A stretch of 59,253 nt of DNA from Nemertoderma westbladi (Eukaryota > Xenacoelomorpha > Nemertodermatida > Nemertodermatidae): NCBI GenBank assembly GCA_032718475.1, contig JAUCBJ010005025.1, positions 1-59,253 on the forward strand, given 5' to 3'. Shown one piece after another: positions 32,969-43,786 of this stretch. Positions within the stretch are counted from its first letter, which is position 1. Every line of letters starts with the position of its first letter. The notes beneath the pieces were generated by a model. The model ran no database searches and was not told where the DNA came from. It saw nothing but the letters and a program-made list of their open reading frames with translations. The position numbers and the translations under genes were made by a program.

Positions 32969-35900
32969 CTAATTCTGTTTTGAGGCAGGAGACAAATTAT
33001 AATCTCCCGTCTCGATGCGTGTCTCCTCTAATAACACGATATCCTGGACCAGTCGGTCCAAGGTGTGTAAACCATTAGTTTTACACTTCTTTGGGTGCGG
33101 ACACTTGCACCTAATTTTCACAGTGACTGTGCGCACTATGTTTTGCACGTCTGGGTGTGTGTGCAAGATGACTCCAGTCTCCCAATATTTTCTCTTGACA
33201 ATGGGCTCGGTTATCAATACGTAATCTCCCCTTTGGAGACTCCGAACCGTTTTGTACCACTTTGTTCTGGTGGATATGGTGGGAAGATAATATTCCCGCC
33301 AATATTCCCAGAATGTGTACGCAATAAACTGTGTCATTTTCCAGCTCTTACGACTATATAGGTCGGCACTAATGGGTTCTGATGCCGGCACAAGAAATGC
33401 TGGACTCTGCATTAGCAAATGATTCGGCGTTAATGCAACGCCGTCTGGCAACATAGCTATCGGCCTCGAGTTTAATGTATGCTCGATTTCGATGAAAGCT
33501 GTGACCAGTTCGTCGTCGGTAAGTTGTTTGTTTACAGGCAATGTTTTGGCAATGGCCTGTTTTACAGAGCGAACTAAACGCTGCCAACTTCCTCCTCTCC
33601 AAGGACTTTCTGGAGTATTAAATCTCCACTCTACTCTTTGCGGCAAAAGTGCTGCAGAAATTTCCTTATTCTGTGCCGCTTTATGAGCCGCGTTTAACTC
33701 GCTATTCCCTCCGACAAAGTTTGTACCCTTGTCAGAGTAAAACGCCTTTACTAGTCCTCTCCTGGCCATAAATCTCTTTAAGGCCAGGAGCAGAGATTTG
33801 GTCGACATGTCTGCCACACGCTCAATGTGTATGGCTCTACTAGCAATGCATGTCAGTAGCAGACCCCATCGCTTGTGGGTCAGCCGTCCACTCTTTGCTT
33901 CAATCGGACCAAAACAATGCACCCCTGTGTTCGTAAAAGGTGGGTCATATGCCTGCACTCTCGCTTCCGGGAGTTCAGCCATCTCCTGTTCTAATACTCT
34001 GGCGTTCACTCTCTTGCAAACCAGACAGGCGTCGTACATAGTGCCTACTGCCCTGCTTGGCTGCAATAGAATGAATCGCTGTCTCGCTGCCGACAAACAG
34101 TGTAACTTTCCCGCATGATGCAACCTCTTGTGTATATCCCATAGAATCGCTCTTTGCAATTCTATTGGGTGACTAGGGATTATCACTGGGAACCGAAACT
34201 GTGAGTTTATGTCGACAGTCTGGATTCTCGATCTATGACAAATTAAACCCTTATGGATTAATGGACTCCATTTTCTAAGGGGTTTATAGAGAACTGGTCG
34301 TTGAGCCGATAATAGATGGAATTCTTTAGGGAAGGCACACATTTGATAATGTTTCAAATGCTTTAATTCCGCTTGATCAATCTCATCCTCTGTCAGAGGT
34401 TGTTTCAATTTCCGAATTCGCTCACTATTAGTGCTCGTTCGTTCTCCCAAATGTTCCGAATGTTTTAAACAAATGTACGAAATGTATCGGCTTAACCACG
34501 CAGTTCTTTTACAAATTGTCAGCCAAGAGGCAGACGAATTTAGTAATTTGTCATAAATACTACATGGCTCTAATGCCAGCGACGGTTGTCCGCTAATTAA
34601 TGGAAGTTTCGAATCCAAACCCGCAGGTTTGGAAACCAAAGGCTCCATTTTGTCGGTCATTTTCTGTCCGTCACTTACCAATTGTGACTCTGGTTTAGTC
34701 TGTAAGGGTGGTTTTACGTCATAACTTACCCTTCCTGACCTAGTAGTCAAGTAAGTCTGTTGGTCTGACAGGTCTCCGGGCCGCTCCAATGACTCTTCAG
34801 GCCGCTCCAATGACTCTTCAGGCCGCTCCAATGACTTGAATTTGGCTTTAGACTTCGACTTAGAAACTTTCTCCACCTTGACTTCTGCATCTTCAGGCAT
34901 CGGATTGGTCACTATCTTTAGTCGCTCTGGCCAATGTTCCTGTGTCCTCGTTAGAAATTCAGGTCCATGCAACCAAAACTCCTGCGACTCTTCCTGACAG
35001 AATTCCGCCGGCATTGCACCTCTCGAAGTTATGTCGGCCGGGTTCAACACTCCCGGACAATGTCTCCATTGTTCCTTCGTCGAAAAGTCAACGATCTGAG
35101 CGCGTCTATTGGCCACAAATGTCTTTAGTGCAATATTGTCGGCCGCAATGTATACTAACACTAAGGATGCGTCCGTCCAATAGAATAAGGTCAATGTCGT
35201 GTCTAACTCCTCAATTATCTGCTTACTTACCTCGACTGAAACTACAGCCGCCTGTAACTCTGCACGAGGGACAGTCATGTATTTGACCGGCATTGTCTTT
35301 GATCTAGAAGTCACAAAGGCCGTCTCAAACTCGTCCTGACTTACCTCTCGGCGAAGGTAGGCTACCATACCAAAGCCGGTGTCACTTGCGTCACTAAATA
35401 GATGCAGTTCGAGATCAGCTGGGAATACCAGCTGATTCGGAAAGTAGGAACGGGGTACATCTATATTTTTCAATAGATGTAACTCGGCTTCCCACTCCCT
35501 CCACTGCTTTGCATGTATAGGAGATATTGGTTCGTCCCACTCTATGTCGGACAACCAAATTTTCCTCATGCACGCTCGTGCCTGTAATATAACCGGACTG
35601 ATAAAGTTCATCGGGTCAAATAGTCTACTTAGAGTCGATAAGCAAATTCTCTTTGTCAAAACTTTGTCTGGGCTACTGGGCTCAAATCTAACTCTTACCT
35701 GGAACTTATCCGTATTTGGATTCCAAGCGAGTCCCAGTACTCGCGCCATGGGGATTGGTTCTACCCCCAATTCTATGTCTCCGCTCCCGCGATCTTTCAC
35801 CGGGAACGACTCTAATAGGGCCTCCGAGTTCGTAGTGAACTTGGTTAGAGGAAAACCCCCTGTAGCCAAGCACTCCTGTAGGCCGTGAGCCACTTCTATG

Positions 35901-36727
35901 GCTTGTTCCGCTGTGTCCTTGGACACCAATCCGTCGTCCATATAGAAGTTTCTCAAGATGGACTCGATAACCTCTACTGGATACTTACCAATCTGGGCTG
36001 TTGCCGTTTTCTTTAGAACAAACAGCATGCCGTTTGGACTATCGCGGGCACCAAATATCCTTACGTACATCTGGTATGTAACCACTGGGCCGGATAAGTC
36101 TTCATTCTCATACCAGAGAAAGCGAAGGCTATCCTGGTCTGCCTTACAGGCTCTTACCTGGTGGAACATCGCCTCGATGTCACAAGTAAATGCGAATCGC
36201 CGCTGTCTAAAACGCAACAGTATACCTATCAAATAATTATTCAGGTTGGGACCATCCATCAACTCTGAATTCAGGGACATACCTCTATAGACTGCTGCGC
36301 AGTCGTTGACTACTCGGACTTTGTCAGGCTTGTCAGGGTGAGTCACATAGTGGTGTGGAAGGTAATAAGTCTGGTCTGTCACTAAGTCAGGGTCCTCTAC
36401 CTTCCCAGCAAATCCCTTAGCGAAATAGTTGTTGATCTGGGCGCAATACTTCTCCCTAATGTCCGGATTCTTCAACAACCGAGCCCTTACTCTGTTTAAT
36501 CTTTTCAAGGCCAAGTTGTAGTTGTTCTCCAACTTAGGTGGTTGTCGACGCCACAACATTCCAACTTCAAAATGTCCAGTCGGTAGTAGACGTATGGTAT
36601 CTTCCATCATCTCCAGCGACCGTTTCTCATCAGTGGACATGGCTAGGTCATATCCACCGGGTTCCATTGCGTCCCTATCCAGCCATTCGACGGTTCTGGC
36701 TCCTGTCTCGAGGTCCTGGCGTATCAA
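32969..36727 (-). CDS. outer BEL/Pao element Pol: RT, RNase H, integrase
   Basis: A 1252-codon uninterrupted ORF. RT: D183 in FTCDIEAMFHQV and YMDD at 262-265. RNase H: D446 (FSDAS), E490 (PRAEL), D519 (WTDAS), D565 (NPADITSRG), all present. A linker with three SLERPEE repeats (about 631-650) is coded by a 24-bp direct repeat at 34778-34838. Integrase zinc region: H866/H870 and C901/C904. Integrase core: SDKGTNF supplies D999, but the usual first Asp is His (TGVHCFGPI, H937) and the usual Glu of GGxWE is Gln (GGSWQ, Q1049). The C-terminal domain ends with a Cys-rich insertion (CKCPHPKKC). The frame is continuous upstream across a TAG with the Gag-protease ORF. RT and RNase H look functional; the integrase probably is not. 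The M start is only the first ATG after the TAG. Confidence 0.85.
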   Translation of the reverse strand: MIRQDLETGARTVEWLDRDAMEPGGYDLAMSTDEKRSLEMMEDTIRLLPTGHFEVGMLWRRQPPKLENNYNLALKRLNRVRARLLKNPDIREKYCAQINNYFAKGFAGKVEDPDLVTDQTYYLPHHYVTHPDKPDKVRVVNDCAAVYRGMSLNSELMDGPNLNNYLIGILLRFRQRRFAFTCDIEAMFHQVRACKADQDSLRFLWYENEDLSGPVVTYQMYVRIFGARDSPNGMLFVLKKTATAQIGKYPVEVIESILRNFYMDDGLVSKDTAEQAIEVAHGLQECLATGGFPLTKFTTNSEALLESFPVKDRGSGDIELGVEPIPMARVLGLAWNPNTDKFQVRVRFEPSSPDKVLTKRICLSTLSRLFDPMNFISPVILQARACMRKIWLSDIEWDEPISPIHAKQWREWEAELHLLKNIDVPRSYFPNQLVFPADLELHLFSDASDTGFGMVAYLRREVSQDEFETAFVTSRSKTMPVKYMTVPRAELQAAVVSVEVSKQIIEELDTTLTLFYWTDASLVLVYIAADNIALKTFVANRRAQIVDFSTKEQWRHCPGVLNPADITSRGAMPAEFCQEESQEFWLHGPEFLTRTQEHWPERLKIVTNPMPEDAEVKVEKVSKSKSKAKFKSLERPEESLERPEESLERPGDLSDQQTYLTTRSGRVSYDVKPPLQTKPESQLVSDGQKMTDKMEPLVSKPAGLDSKLPLISGQPSLALEPCSIYDKLLNSSASWLTICKRTAWLSRYISYICLKHSEHLGERTSTNSERIRKLKQPLTEDEIDQAELKHLKHYQMCAFPKEFHLLSAQRPVLYKPLRKWSPLIHKGLICHRSRIQTVDINSQFRFPVIIPSHPIELQRAILWDIHKRLHHAGKLHCLSAARQRFILLQPSRAVGTMYDACLVCKRVNARVLEQEMAELPEARVQAYDPPFTNTGVHCFGPIEAKSGRLTHKRWGLLLTCIASRAIHIERVADMSTKSLLLALKRFMARRGLVKAFYSDKGTNFVGGNSELNAAHKAAQNKEISAALLPQRVEWRFNTPESPWRGGSWQRLVRSVKQAIAKTLPVNKQLTDDELVTAFIEIEHTLNSRPIAMLPDGVALTPNHLLMQSPAFLVPASEPISADLYSRKSWKMTQFIAYTFWEYWREYYLPTISTRTKWYKTVRSLQRGDYVLITEPIVKRKYWETGVILHTHPDVQNIVRTVTVKIRCKCPHPKKCKTNGLHTLDRLVQDIVLLEETRIETGDYNLSPASKQN

Positions 36728-36745
36728 TTCCTTCTGTAGCTCCTC

Positions 36746-38242
36746 CTAGCTGTATTGGAAAATGTCTAGGTCTCGATATTTAGCCACTCGACCCTCCACT
36801 ATGTCGGTATAAGTCAAAACGTTACTCAGATAGGTAGCGTGGGCCGCTGAACCAGACCCACGGGTCTGATAACAGTAGTCCTCGGGTTCACTATCTGTCC
36901 GGTCGTTGTGAAGTGGTTCTGACAACCTAACATTATCGGGAATCAACTCCTCGTCCGACTCGCTAAAGTCACTATAGTGGTCAATACAGGTTCTCCTAAA
37001 CTCGTCTATGTCTGGTGGTTCTACTAACGGTGGTTGAGTTATAGGCTGTAATTCGTCGTATCTGTCCATTGGCTTGTCGCCACCTGTAAACTCATAAGAC
37101 ATGGGTACTCGTGTATACCAACCTAGTATGGTCCTATGGGCATGTGGTCCATTGACATGCGGCTCAGCTGGTCTCGTTTCCCATATTTGGTGTGCGATCA
37201 GCTGTTCTGCACCAATCAACATAGAAACATTCCTATAACCTACCTGGTGTCTGGGTATTCTGAGCTTGTCAAAATACTCATGTGCTATGGGACTCATCGG
37301 CGGCACCTTACCTAACTGCCTGCCAAATCCCTTCATAGCTAGACACTTAAATCCGTCCAATGGCAAAGCTTTCCGTTCTTTTCGAGTATGTTGGTCTCTT
37401 GGAAGTAGGGAGTCTAGTTCCACCGAAATTATGTGTCCCTTGAGGTCACCTACCCCGTGCATAGACTTCAACTCTATTTGGATCTCCTCGGCGTCCTGGA
37501 AGCTAGAAACGGCTCTCGCCACTTCCTCGTCGATATAAGATAATGTGGACGCAGTGTCCAACATGACATATATTCTCTTCAATCCCTTATCGCCAGTAAG
37601 TTTCACCGGAATCACGCTAAATATTTCCGACGTGGCCGATGATAAATACGTCCGCGCGCTGGTCGATGAACTATCCGCGGTGAAACCTTGGCAGGTCACC
37701 TCTCTCGCGCTCGACTCGCCATCCTCATCCAACGAACCTGGTTGGTAACCATCGTCCTGGATGCCAGTGTACGTATTTCTTCTTATCGATACGGGTTCTT
37801 TGCTCCCCTTCCTGTGAGGATTTCGCTGTAAGTAACGGTCCGTTGGGGTGTGGAAATCCGCATGTAGCAACTTGTGATGTAGTCTGTTGCATTCCATGCA
37901 TCCATCCTTGCTGTTCGGGCACTGCCGCCGTACATGACCTGGCGCAAGACATGCCCAACAGGTGTCCAACGTCCGCACTTGAACTCTTCTCTGTTCCGAA
38001 TTTAATTCCTTGAACCGTCTGCAACTATCTAACTTATGGTCGTCAGATCTTACCTCCTTTAGTAAACAGTATTGGCAACCTACAAATCCATCCGGCAACT
38101 CCTGTTGCTTTAACCTAGGTCTATCTAACCGCTCACCTGACCATACTACATTATTTCTAGAACGCCTTGGCCGTGAACTTATTAGGCCATTTATGATGGC
38201 CAGATCCACTATGCCACGGACACAAGCCGCTATTGATATCAT
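36746..38242 (-). CDS. outer BEL/Pao element zinc-knuckle and protease ORF, 5'-truncated
   Basis: 498 codons. Zinc knuckles: C56-C59-H69-C74, C95-C98-H103-C108 and C115-C118 with LHHKLLH. Aspartic protease (DUF1758 type): D229-T-A-S in VMLDTASTLSYID, followed by the usual IPRHQVGY, VSMLIGAEQLI and GWYTRVP motifs. The DUF1759 Gag half that should precede the knuckles is missing; upstream codons meet TAG at once, so the element is truncated near 38200-38345 and the ATG start is arbitrary. The ORF ends in TAG (in FQYS-stop-EEL) and the same frame runs straight on into Pol. Either this amber codon is a mutation or it is a readthrough site. Confidence 0.8.
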   Translation of the reverse strand: MISIAACVRGIVDLAIINGLISSRPRRSRNNVVWSGERLDRPRLKQQELPDGFVGCQYCLLKEVRSDDHKLDSCRRFKELNSEQRRVQVRTLDTCWACLAPGHVRRQCPNSKDGCMECNRLHHKLLHADFHTPTDRYLQRNPHRKGSKEPVSIRRNTYTGIQDDGYQPGSLDEDGESSAREVTCQGFTADSSSTSARTYLSSATSEIFSVIPVKLTGDKGLKRIYVMLDTASTLSYIDEEVARAVSSFQDAEEIQIELKSMHGVGDLKGHIISVELDSLLPRDQHTRKERKALPLDGFKCLAMKGFGRQLGKVPPMSPIAHEYFDKLRIPRHQVGYRNVSMLIGAEQLIAHQIWETRPAEPHVNGPHAHRTILGWYTRVPMSYEFTGGDKPMDRYDELQPITQPPLVEPPDIDEFRRTCIDHYSDFSESDEELIPDNVRLSEPLHNDRTDSEPEDYCYQTRGSGSAAHATYLSNVLTYTDIVEGRVAKYRDLDIFQYS

Positions 38243-38345
38243 TAACGTCGCCTATGCCCAAGAAGATGAGAGAACTTCCGGAAACTCAACGTCATACTCC
38301 TCCATTTCTGAATGCAACCACGACCACAAGAATGAATTTGGTTAA

Positions 38346-38430
38346 GTAGCGTAAGATTATTAAAGTACCGGTATTACTGTATTGGCCTACAGTGTATTGA
38401 AAATTTCTGAAGTTGGGAGAAATCAAGAAG
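38346..38430. other. junction between truncated BEL element and LINE ORF1
   Basis: Short non-coding junction with an ACCGGTA site. The truncated outer BEL element ends before it and the LINE fragment starts after it. Confidence 0.4.
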
Positions 38431-39020
38431 ATGTCGTCAAGCTAATCTACTACTCGTAAACAGGACATTATTAACGAACTTTCTGCACACGGTCTCCCTA
38501 CAACCGGCAACAAGGAAATGTTAACCAACCGATTGGTACTTGCGTCGATGAATCCAAACTCCCAAACATCGGGAGCAAGGAATAACCGGCGAGTTTCACC
38601 TGTCTGCGAGGAAGATGATGCGCCAGCCGACTCGAAAGGACAGTTTATGGCTCAAATGATGGAGATTCGCGCGGAATGAAAATGGACTTGGATGAAGTCA
38701 AAAGCCACACATTAAAGATCGAACTGTTACAGAAAGAAAACGAAAAACTACACGCCGAAGAATCGGGTCTACGAAAAGATAATGAAATTCTTAGGCAAAC
38801 AGTCGAAAATCACCAACGCTTTTTTGATACGATAGATAACAAGCGGCGCGCTAAATAAATAGTAATCCACGGAATCCCTGAATGCGAAGATTTTATGGCC
38901 GCCACCAATGATAATTGTAAGGTTGATGCTCTACTCCGCAGTCTAGGGTGCAATAACGAGACAATGAGCGCAGGGCTTAGGGTGGGGCTCAATCTGAACA
39001 CTATGTACTACTTCGGAGAG
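38431..39020 (+). pseudogene. LINE ORF1 remnant: SAP domain, coiled coil, RRM-like start
   Basis: An ATG at 38431 is followed at codon 5 by TAA, then a SAP-like motif (RKQDIINELSAHGLPTTGNK, KEMLTNRLVLA), a Ser/Arg spacer, and QMMEIRAE to a TGA at 38677. In the next frame a coiled coil runs (IELLQKENEKLHAEESGLRK to NHQRFFDTIDNKRRAK), then a TAA, then in the same frame IVIHGIPECEDF, the start of an RNA-binding domain as in LINE ORF1 proteins (Transposase_22-like), up to LLRSLGCNNETMSAGL. Homology stops near 39000. Two stops and one frameshift mark it as dead. SAP domains bind AT-rich DNA, which could have helped target choice (inference). Confidence 0.7.
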
Positions 39021-39400
39021 GAGTTCTGCGAGAAGAAGGTCATGGATGGCATTTTGGTGTACGGTGGGAGATCCACCATTGGGGCAGTGGAGACATTGTA
39101 TGATGGTAAATGATGCATCACAGATGCAAATGGTAGGTAACCGTTGAGGTGACAACCCATACCTAAATAAGGACTACCCCAGAAGGCAGTTTTGTGAAGA
39201 GACATGCCATGTTTTGTAATTGGTAGGGAAATCAGCCACAATGAAGCACCATTCTCCTTTACTAGAGATCGGTGATATCGTGCGTTCTCATCAAGATTGG
39301 AGTCTCGTGAGGTGCATTTCCCCTTCAGTCTAATCTTTGCTTCAAAATCAAACTCTCTAAGTAGGACATTCTGTATTACCCGTGGCGGAGTATCCATTTA
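39021..39400. other. intergenic, no gene seen
   Basis: Several opposite-strand open frames exist (39008-39397) but have no domain signature and low plausibility. Confidence 0.35.
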
Positions 39401-39960
39401 AGGCTTGAAGAGGCTCACTCAACTTCTTCGAATTCTCATACTAAATGTTATAGTGAGCGGGTTGCATGAGAGGTAGACCACCCTCGCATACTGGGAGACA
39501 TTGAAGTGCACTCAGCTTCACCAAGGGGGACCTGCCTGTAATAGCAGGTATCAACAAATAAGTTTATCGGGTCCTCATGACGCCTAGTGTCACCAGGGTT
39601 CGAATCCTTTTCAAACTCGCACCAAGCTGACCGGTGCCGCTTGGTCGGTCCCTTGCGTGTACCTCTCGCGCCTCGCAATCCCTTTTGGGGTTGGTCCTAA
39701 GGCAAGTCAAGTGGCTTAGCTCGGGTGTTGGCTGGCAATGTCCCTTTCTCCCACGCTCTGCCTAGTGTCAATGTAACCCGAATCCAGTGCTATGCCAACC
39801 AGGTCCCTGCCTCTTCATGAAGACTAGTGTCAGCCTAGCCCGAATCTTTTTCAGGCTCATGCTAGGCTGACCAGCGCCACTCAGGCATTTGTCCTTTGGC
39901 ATCCAGGAACTCTACCTGGTGCCAGATTGTATTTGAATTCTGGGAATCTGGGCCCCTTTA
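39401..39960. repeat. degenerate tandem repeat with tRNA B-box-like motif
   Basis: Three related segments share CTAGTGTCA followed by a CGAATC-containing core and GCTGACC (near 39580, 39762 and 39823). The first contains GGTTCGAATCC (39597-39607), a perfect B-box, but no A-box lies at the right distance upstream, so a tRNA gene is not supported. A degraded tRNA-derived SINE cluster is possible. Confidence 0.35.
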
Positions 39961-42055
39961 AAAGCATGATAAGTGACGGTTTTGTGTTTAGTCATCATTA
40001 AAAACCGCCATAACTTAATTAATTTTAACTTTTTACCCTTCCAGTTTTTTGCTCATGGGGCCCGGGACTTTTCGGATTATTCATTTATTAGAGTTTATGA
40101 ATTTCATATATACCTGGCACCGGCAATGAAAATAACGCGAACGCCATACAACTGGAAGTTATTCTTGGCAGAAAGTTCACCTTTGGTTGAAAACCTATAA
40201 CCATACAACTATAGGCTGATTGTGGGGCAGTAAGAGCGAAGTAATACAAAAAACTTCTTAATTATAATTGTCCCTTTAAAGGTGATACCCTTTTTGCAGG
40301 TATATTTGGAACCAAATGAAGGAACCCAGCACCTGGTGGCCATCAGTGATTTTTACACCTGTACCATTGCATAATTCCACCGCCTTGTCCCGCTTTTGTC
40401 CTTGGTGATCAGGTATGAATTTGTGCCATTTGGATAATAACCGTATCTACATCTAATACTACAGATGTGGTGCCAAAAATCCCATAGGTATGTTATACTT
40501 CCCACTATGTTACCATCATCTATGTTACTATCTTACCACTTATGCAGTGACTCTCTGTTCCAGGACGTTCTCAATCTACCGCATCCATTTCAACTAATCC
40601 CTTAGGTGGTAGTGGTTCGGAAATATAACGTTCATCTGATTCCTGAGGCTGCACTCTGTTGGGAAAGTTTGTTTCATCTGGCCCCAGCGAATGCACTGGT
40701 TATTGAATGTTACTTTCAACCGAACTCCAAGGCTTCAGTGGTACACAGAGATATATAGATTAGTTTTCATAAGAATTGGAACTAGCAGTTTGTGTGAAAC
40801 CTAAACTGGATCCATTGATCAAATCACATTGGTATTCTTTCCACCCACTGCCTTTAGCATTGCCAGTGTTCCAATGCCATACATAGATAGCCATGGCCAA
40901 AGGGTCCCCGGTCCCCTTGCGTGGTTTGTAAGAATGACTGCGAGAGAAGGACATATGGTCTGATTGGCCACTTCATTTATTGTCTGTAGCAAGAATTTAT
41001 TACGATCACAAGTTAATACAATATACTTCAATCCCTGCCCTGCCTAAATTAAAGTTGGCATTTACAAGTTGCAAATACGTTTAATAGCTAATAGGAAATA
41101 TAATTTTAACTGTTTTGAAATAGTCTATAATTGTAATTATTAGCATATTAAATATTGCACTACATACATATGTATGAACAATTAACATCCATGCAGGAAG
41201 ATTATCAACCAATAAATTCGAAATCACAGTTAGATTGGTAAGATAACATTAAGAGAAGAAGGAAAGTATATTTAATATTAAGTGATGATTTACGCACATA
41301 AATCATCTCCTGGAATATACCGGTAGCTAATTTATCTGCAAATGGAAATGTGACGCATGAAATTTGAAATAGATATAGTAGTTATGTACAGTACCCCCAT
41401 TGATTATATGGCTAAAAAAAATTAAAATGCTATGTTGGTAGGATTCCAAATATCTGAAATTCGTTAATGAATAGCTAATATATGGGCGTTCGAAAGTTGT
41501 ATTTTTCGCATCTGCGCAAGGCTATTTTCTTAAATTATGTGGGGGAGTTTTTACCTCCAGTCTGGGTAAAAATATACATAATTAATATAAATTACGAACC
41601 ACAATGTCCATTAAAAATAGTTATGCAAAATAAGTTAAAGCCAGAAGAAGAGATTAAATTTTATAATTGTACACATGTAGAATGTAAGTCCACTTCTCCA
41701 GTGGTACCAACAATCCACTATTTATTTATGCTCATTTCATTTCATTATCCAGACTTAACGCAACTGGAGACTATATTTGTATAAAAGGTTGCTAATAATA
41801 AAAATTATAGGTTATCACTTGTATGTAATCAATATGTATGCTGCACGTACAGAAACAATATAAACAAACAAAGTACTATGTCACTAGTATATATATTAAA
41901 TTATTGCAAAATACGGAAAGTTATTGAATATTTATTAGTAATAATGTTTACTGCACACCCAAAATTAGTCAGTCCATTCCCTTTTATTTCTTTAAGATGG
42001 TAGAATAACTACAAAGTTAAATTGACGTATGTCACCGATTTAAACAAAGTAAATA
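39961..42055. other. intergenic, no gene seen
   Basis: AT-rich, no recognisable protein. A 100-codon plus frame at 41482-41784 lacks any domain and shows no repeat or homologue in the window; I leave it uncalled. Confidence 0.4.
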
Positions 42056-42334
42056 GGGACTTCGCGCAGCACGTAAGTACAGATGGGCCTTTACGTAATG
42101 GTACAATTAGTGGACTTAGTCATTCGCCCCCTACCGGACGATTGATGAAATATAGACATCTGTCTGTGTGTAGAATTTCGAAATTTTTATAGACTACATG
42201 AGTACCAAGTTTGGTTCATTTTCTTCAAAGATTGACCGAATTATTAGCGTTCAAAGATTTCCACAAAAGATGACGACGACAGACGGGTCCACTAATTATT
42301 CCCCTACGCTAAGGCTCACTTGGACTTACGTGGC
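42056..42334 (+). mobile_element. short diverged copy of the foldback-arm repeat
   Basis: It begins with ACTTCGCGCAGCACG and ends with CTACGCTAAGGCTCACTT. Its inside (ACCAAGTTTGG, TCAAAGATTG, CCGAATTATTAGCGTT, GACGACGACAGACGG) matches 50815-50955 of the left foldback arm. It is therefore a roughly 280-bp internally deleted member of the same family. Such tails with repeated GACGAC or CGACAGAA and a closing GCTCACTT hairpin are common in invertebrate dispersed repeats (general knowledge). Confidence 0.55.
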
Positions 42335-43323
42335 ACTAGATGGTAAGTATACATGTATGGGACACTCGCATATGCATATTGAATCTAATTTGAGGAAAAT
42401 ACATTGAATAATACATAAAATAAAGGGAATTAAAAGTTTATTTTAGATTAATTAGTAGTTTTATTCCAAACTTAAACATTACGAAATGACTGCGAATTAA
42501 AAATTGCAATGCATTACTTTGTAGTGAAAGTGTACTAGTTTGTGGAGGATTTTCTTAAATTATATAATGCTCATTGATAGAGGTTGAAGAAGTATTAGTT
42601 TCATTGAAAAATTAAGATTTTGAACTTGTAGTCTTTCTTACAAGTAGCAGTGTGCCATATTAAGTACGCCCACATTATTAATATTAATATTAGCAATGAT
42701 GTTAGCAATCTATTTCTTGTGTCGATCAAGGACTTAAGTAGAATAATTAAAATTTTTTAAAACACTGCAATTTCAATATCAATGCTTAACTAAGTAATGT
42801 TGAAAGTTTGTAATAAATTGATAATAATTACTGTTGTACATTAATTAAGTAGACACATCGACCATAGAATACCAAAAATAGGAATGTTTTAAAGTAACTA
42901 GACACGTGCCTTATGTTATGTTATGTTATGTTATGTATAACTAACTCTATGTGGTATTATTATTAGCTGCATGAAAAAAATAACTCTAATAAATTACCGT
43001 TGTGGGACATCATTCATAGGAAGTCTGTGAACCTTATCAAAAAGGTTTTACAAACATTGAGCCAAACGGACAGACAGACAGGCGACAGGCAATGCCGATT
43101 TGGCCCGCAATACAGTCTGTATGCTGCTATTGCTCACAAACTTCCTCACCCTCAACCCTCCTTTCCCATAGCAATAACAGCGTGGACAATGTCACATTGT
43201 ATGTATGCCCACACACATAACAAACAACAACAAAATAGAAAGAAAAACACCTTTTTTTGGTATTCTAATTATAATATAAATATGGATAATTTAGTATTCC
43301 ATGCATCGGTTCTAGGACAGTTG
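42335..43323. other. intergenic, no gene seen
   Basis: Low-complexity AT-rich DNA, with a TTATG repeat (four units) at 42914-42937. The 142-codon frame at 43000-43428 is compositionally random. Confidence 0.4.
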
Positions 43324-43693
43324 GGCCAAAAATTAACCACAACCGGGGATATCACACTTCAGGCGCCACTTTTTCACAGTTCTCGAGGACCACGCAGGTT
43401 CAAGAGTGGCGGCCCAAACCATAATTAAGGCCAATAGCAAAAATTCCGAATTTACACAAAATTTCTTAGATTAGAGCCTCATGACAGGGTTAGGGTTAAA
43501 TTACTGCTTTAATTATGGTTTGTGCCTGACCAACAAACCCTAACCTAAAAAACAAACCAATATCCCAGACAGTACCTACAAAACACACCAAAAACCAAGC
43601 CATAAAGTCAGCCAAGTAAAATAACACTGTATGTTTTCCATATAAAAAGTGGCGCCTGTTGTGTGAAAGAGCCGTACCGGTTGACATTTGGCC
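43324..43693. repeat. imperfect inverted repeat, foldback-like
   Basis: Ends GGCC (43324 and 43690) enclose paired blocks: CAGGCGCCACTTTTT near 43361 with AAAAGTGGCGCCTG near 43646, and CAAACCATAATTAA near 43414 with TTAATTATGGTTTG near 43508. The right half has extra sequence. Likely a small foldback element or MITE. Confidence 0.45.
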
Positions 43694-43786
43694 TAGATGT
43701 GTAACACACTTGGGTTCTTGGTTAATTGTTGTCCCAAATGTGGTTGGCCCAACTGTCCGATCACGGATGCATCAGCCCAAATTGGG

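Noticed and set aside
33015-36783. Many plus-strand ORFs opposite Pol
   Set aside because: Shadows of the minus-strand 1252-codon Pol ORF, which has clear RT, RNase H and integrase motifs.
39597-39607. tRNA gene suggested by a perfect B-box
   Set aside because: No A-box, acceptor stem or anticodon arm at the required distance.
43000-43428. 142-codon plus-strand ORF
   Set aside because: Random-looking composition, no domain, and it runs into an inverted-repeat element.
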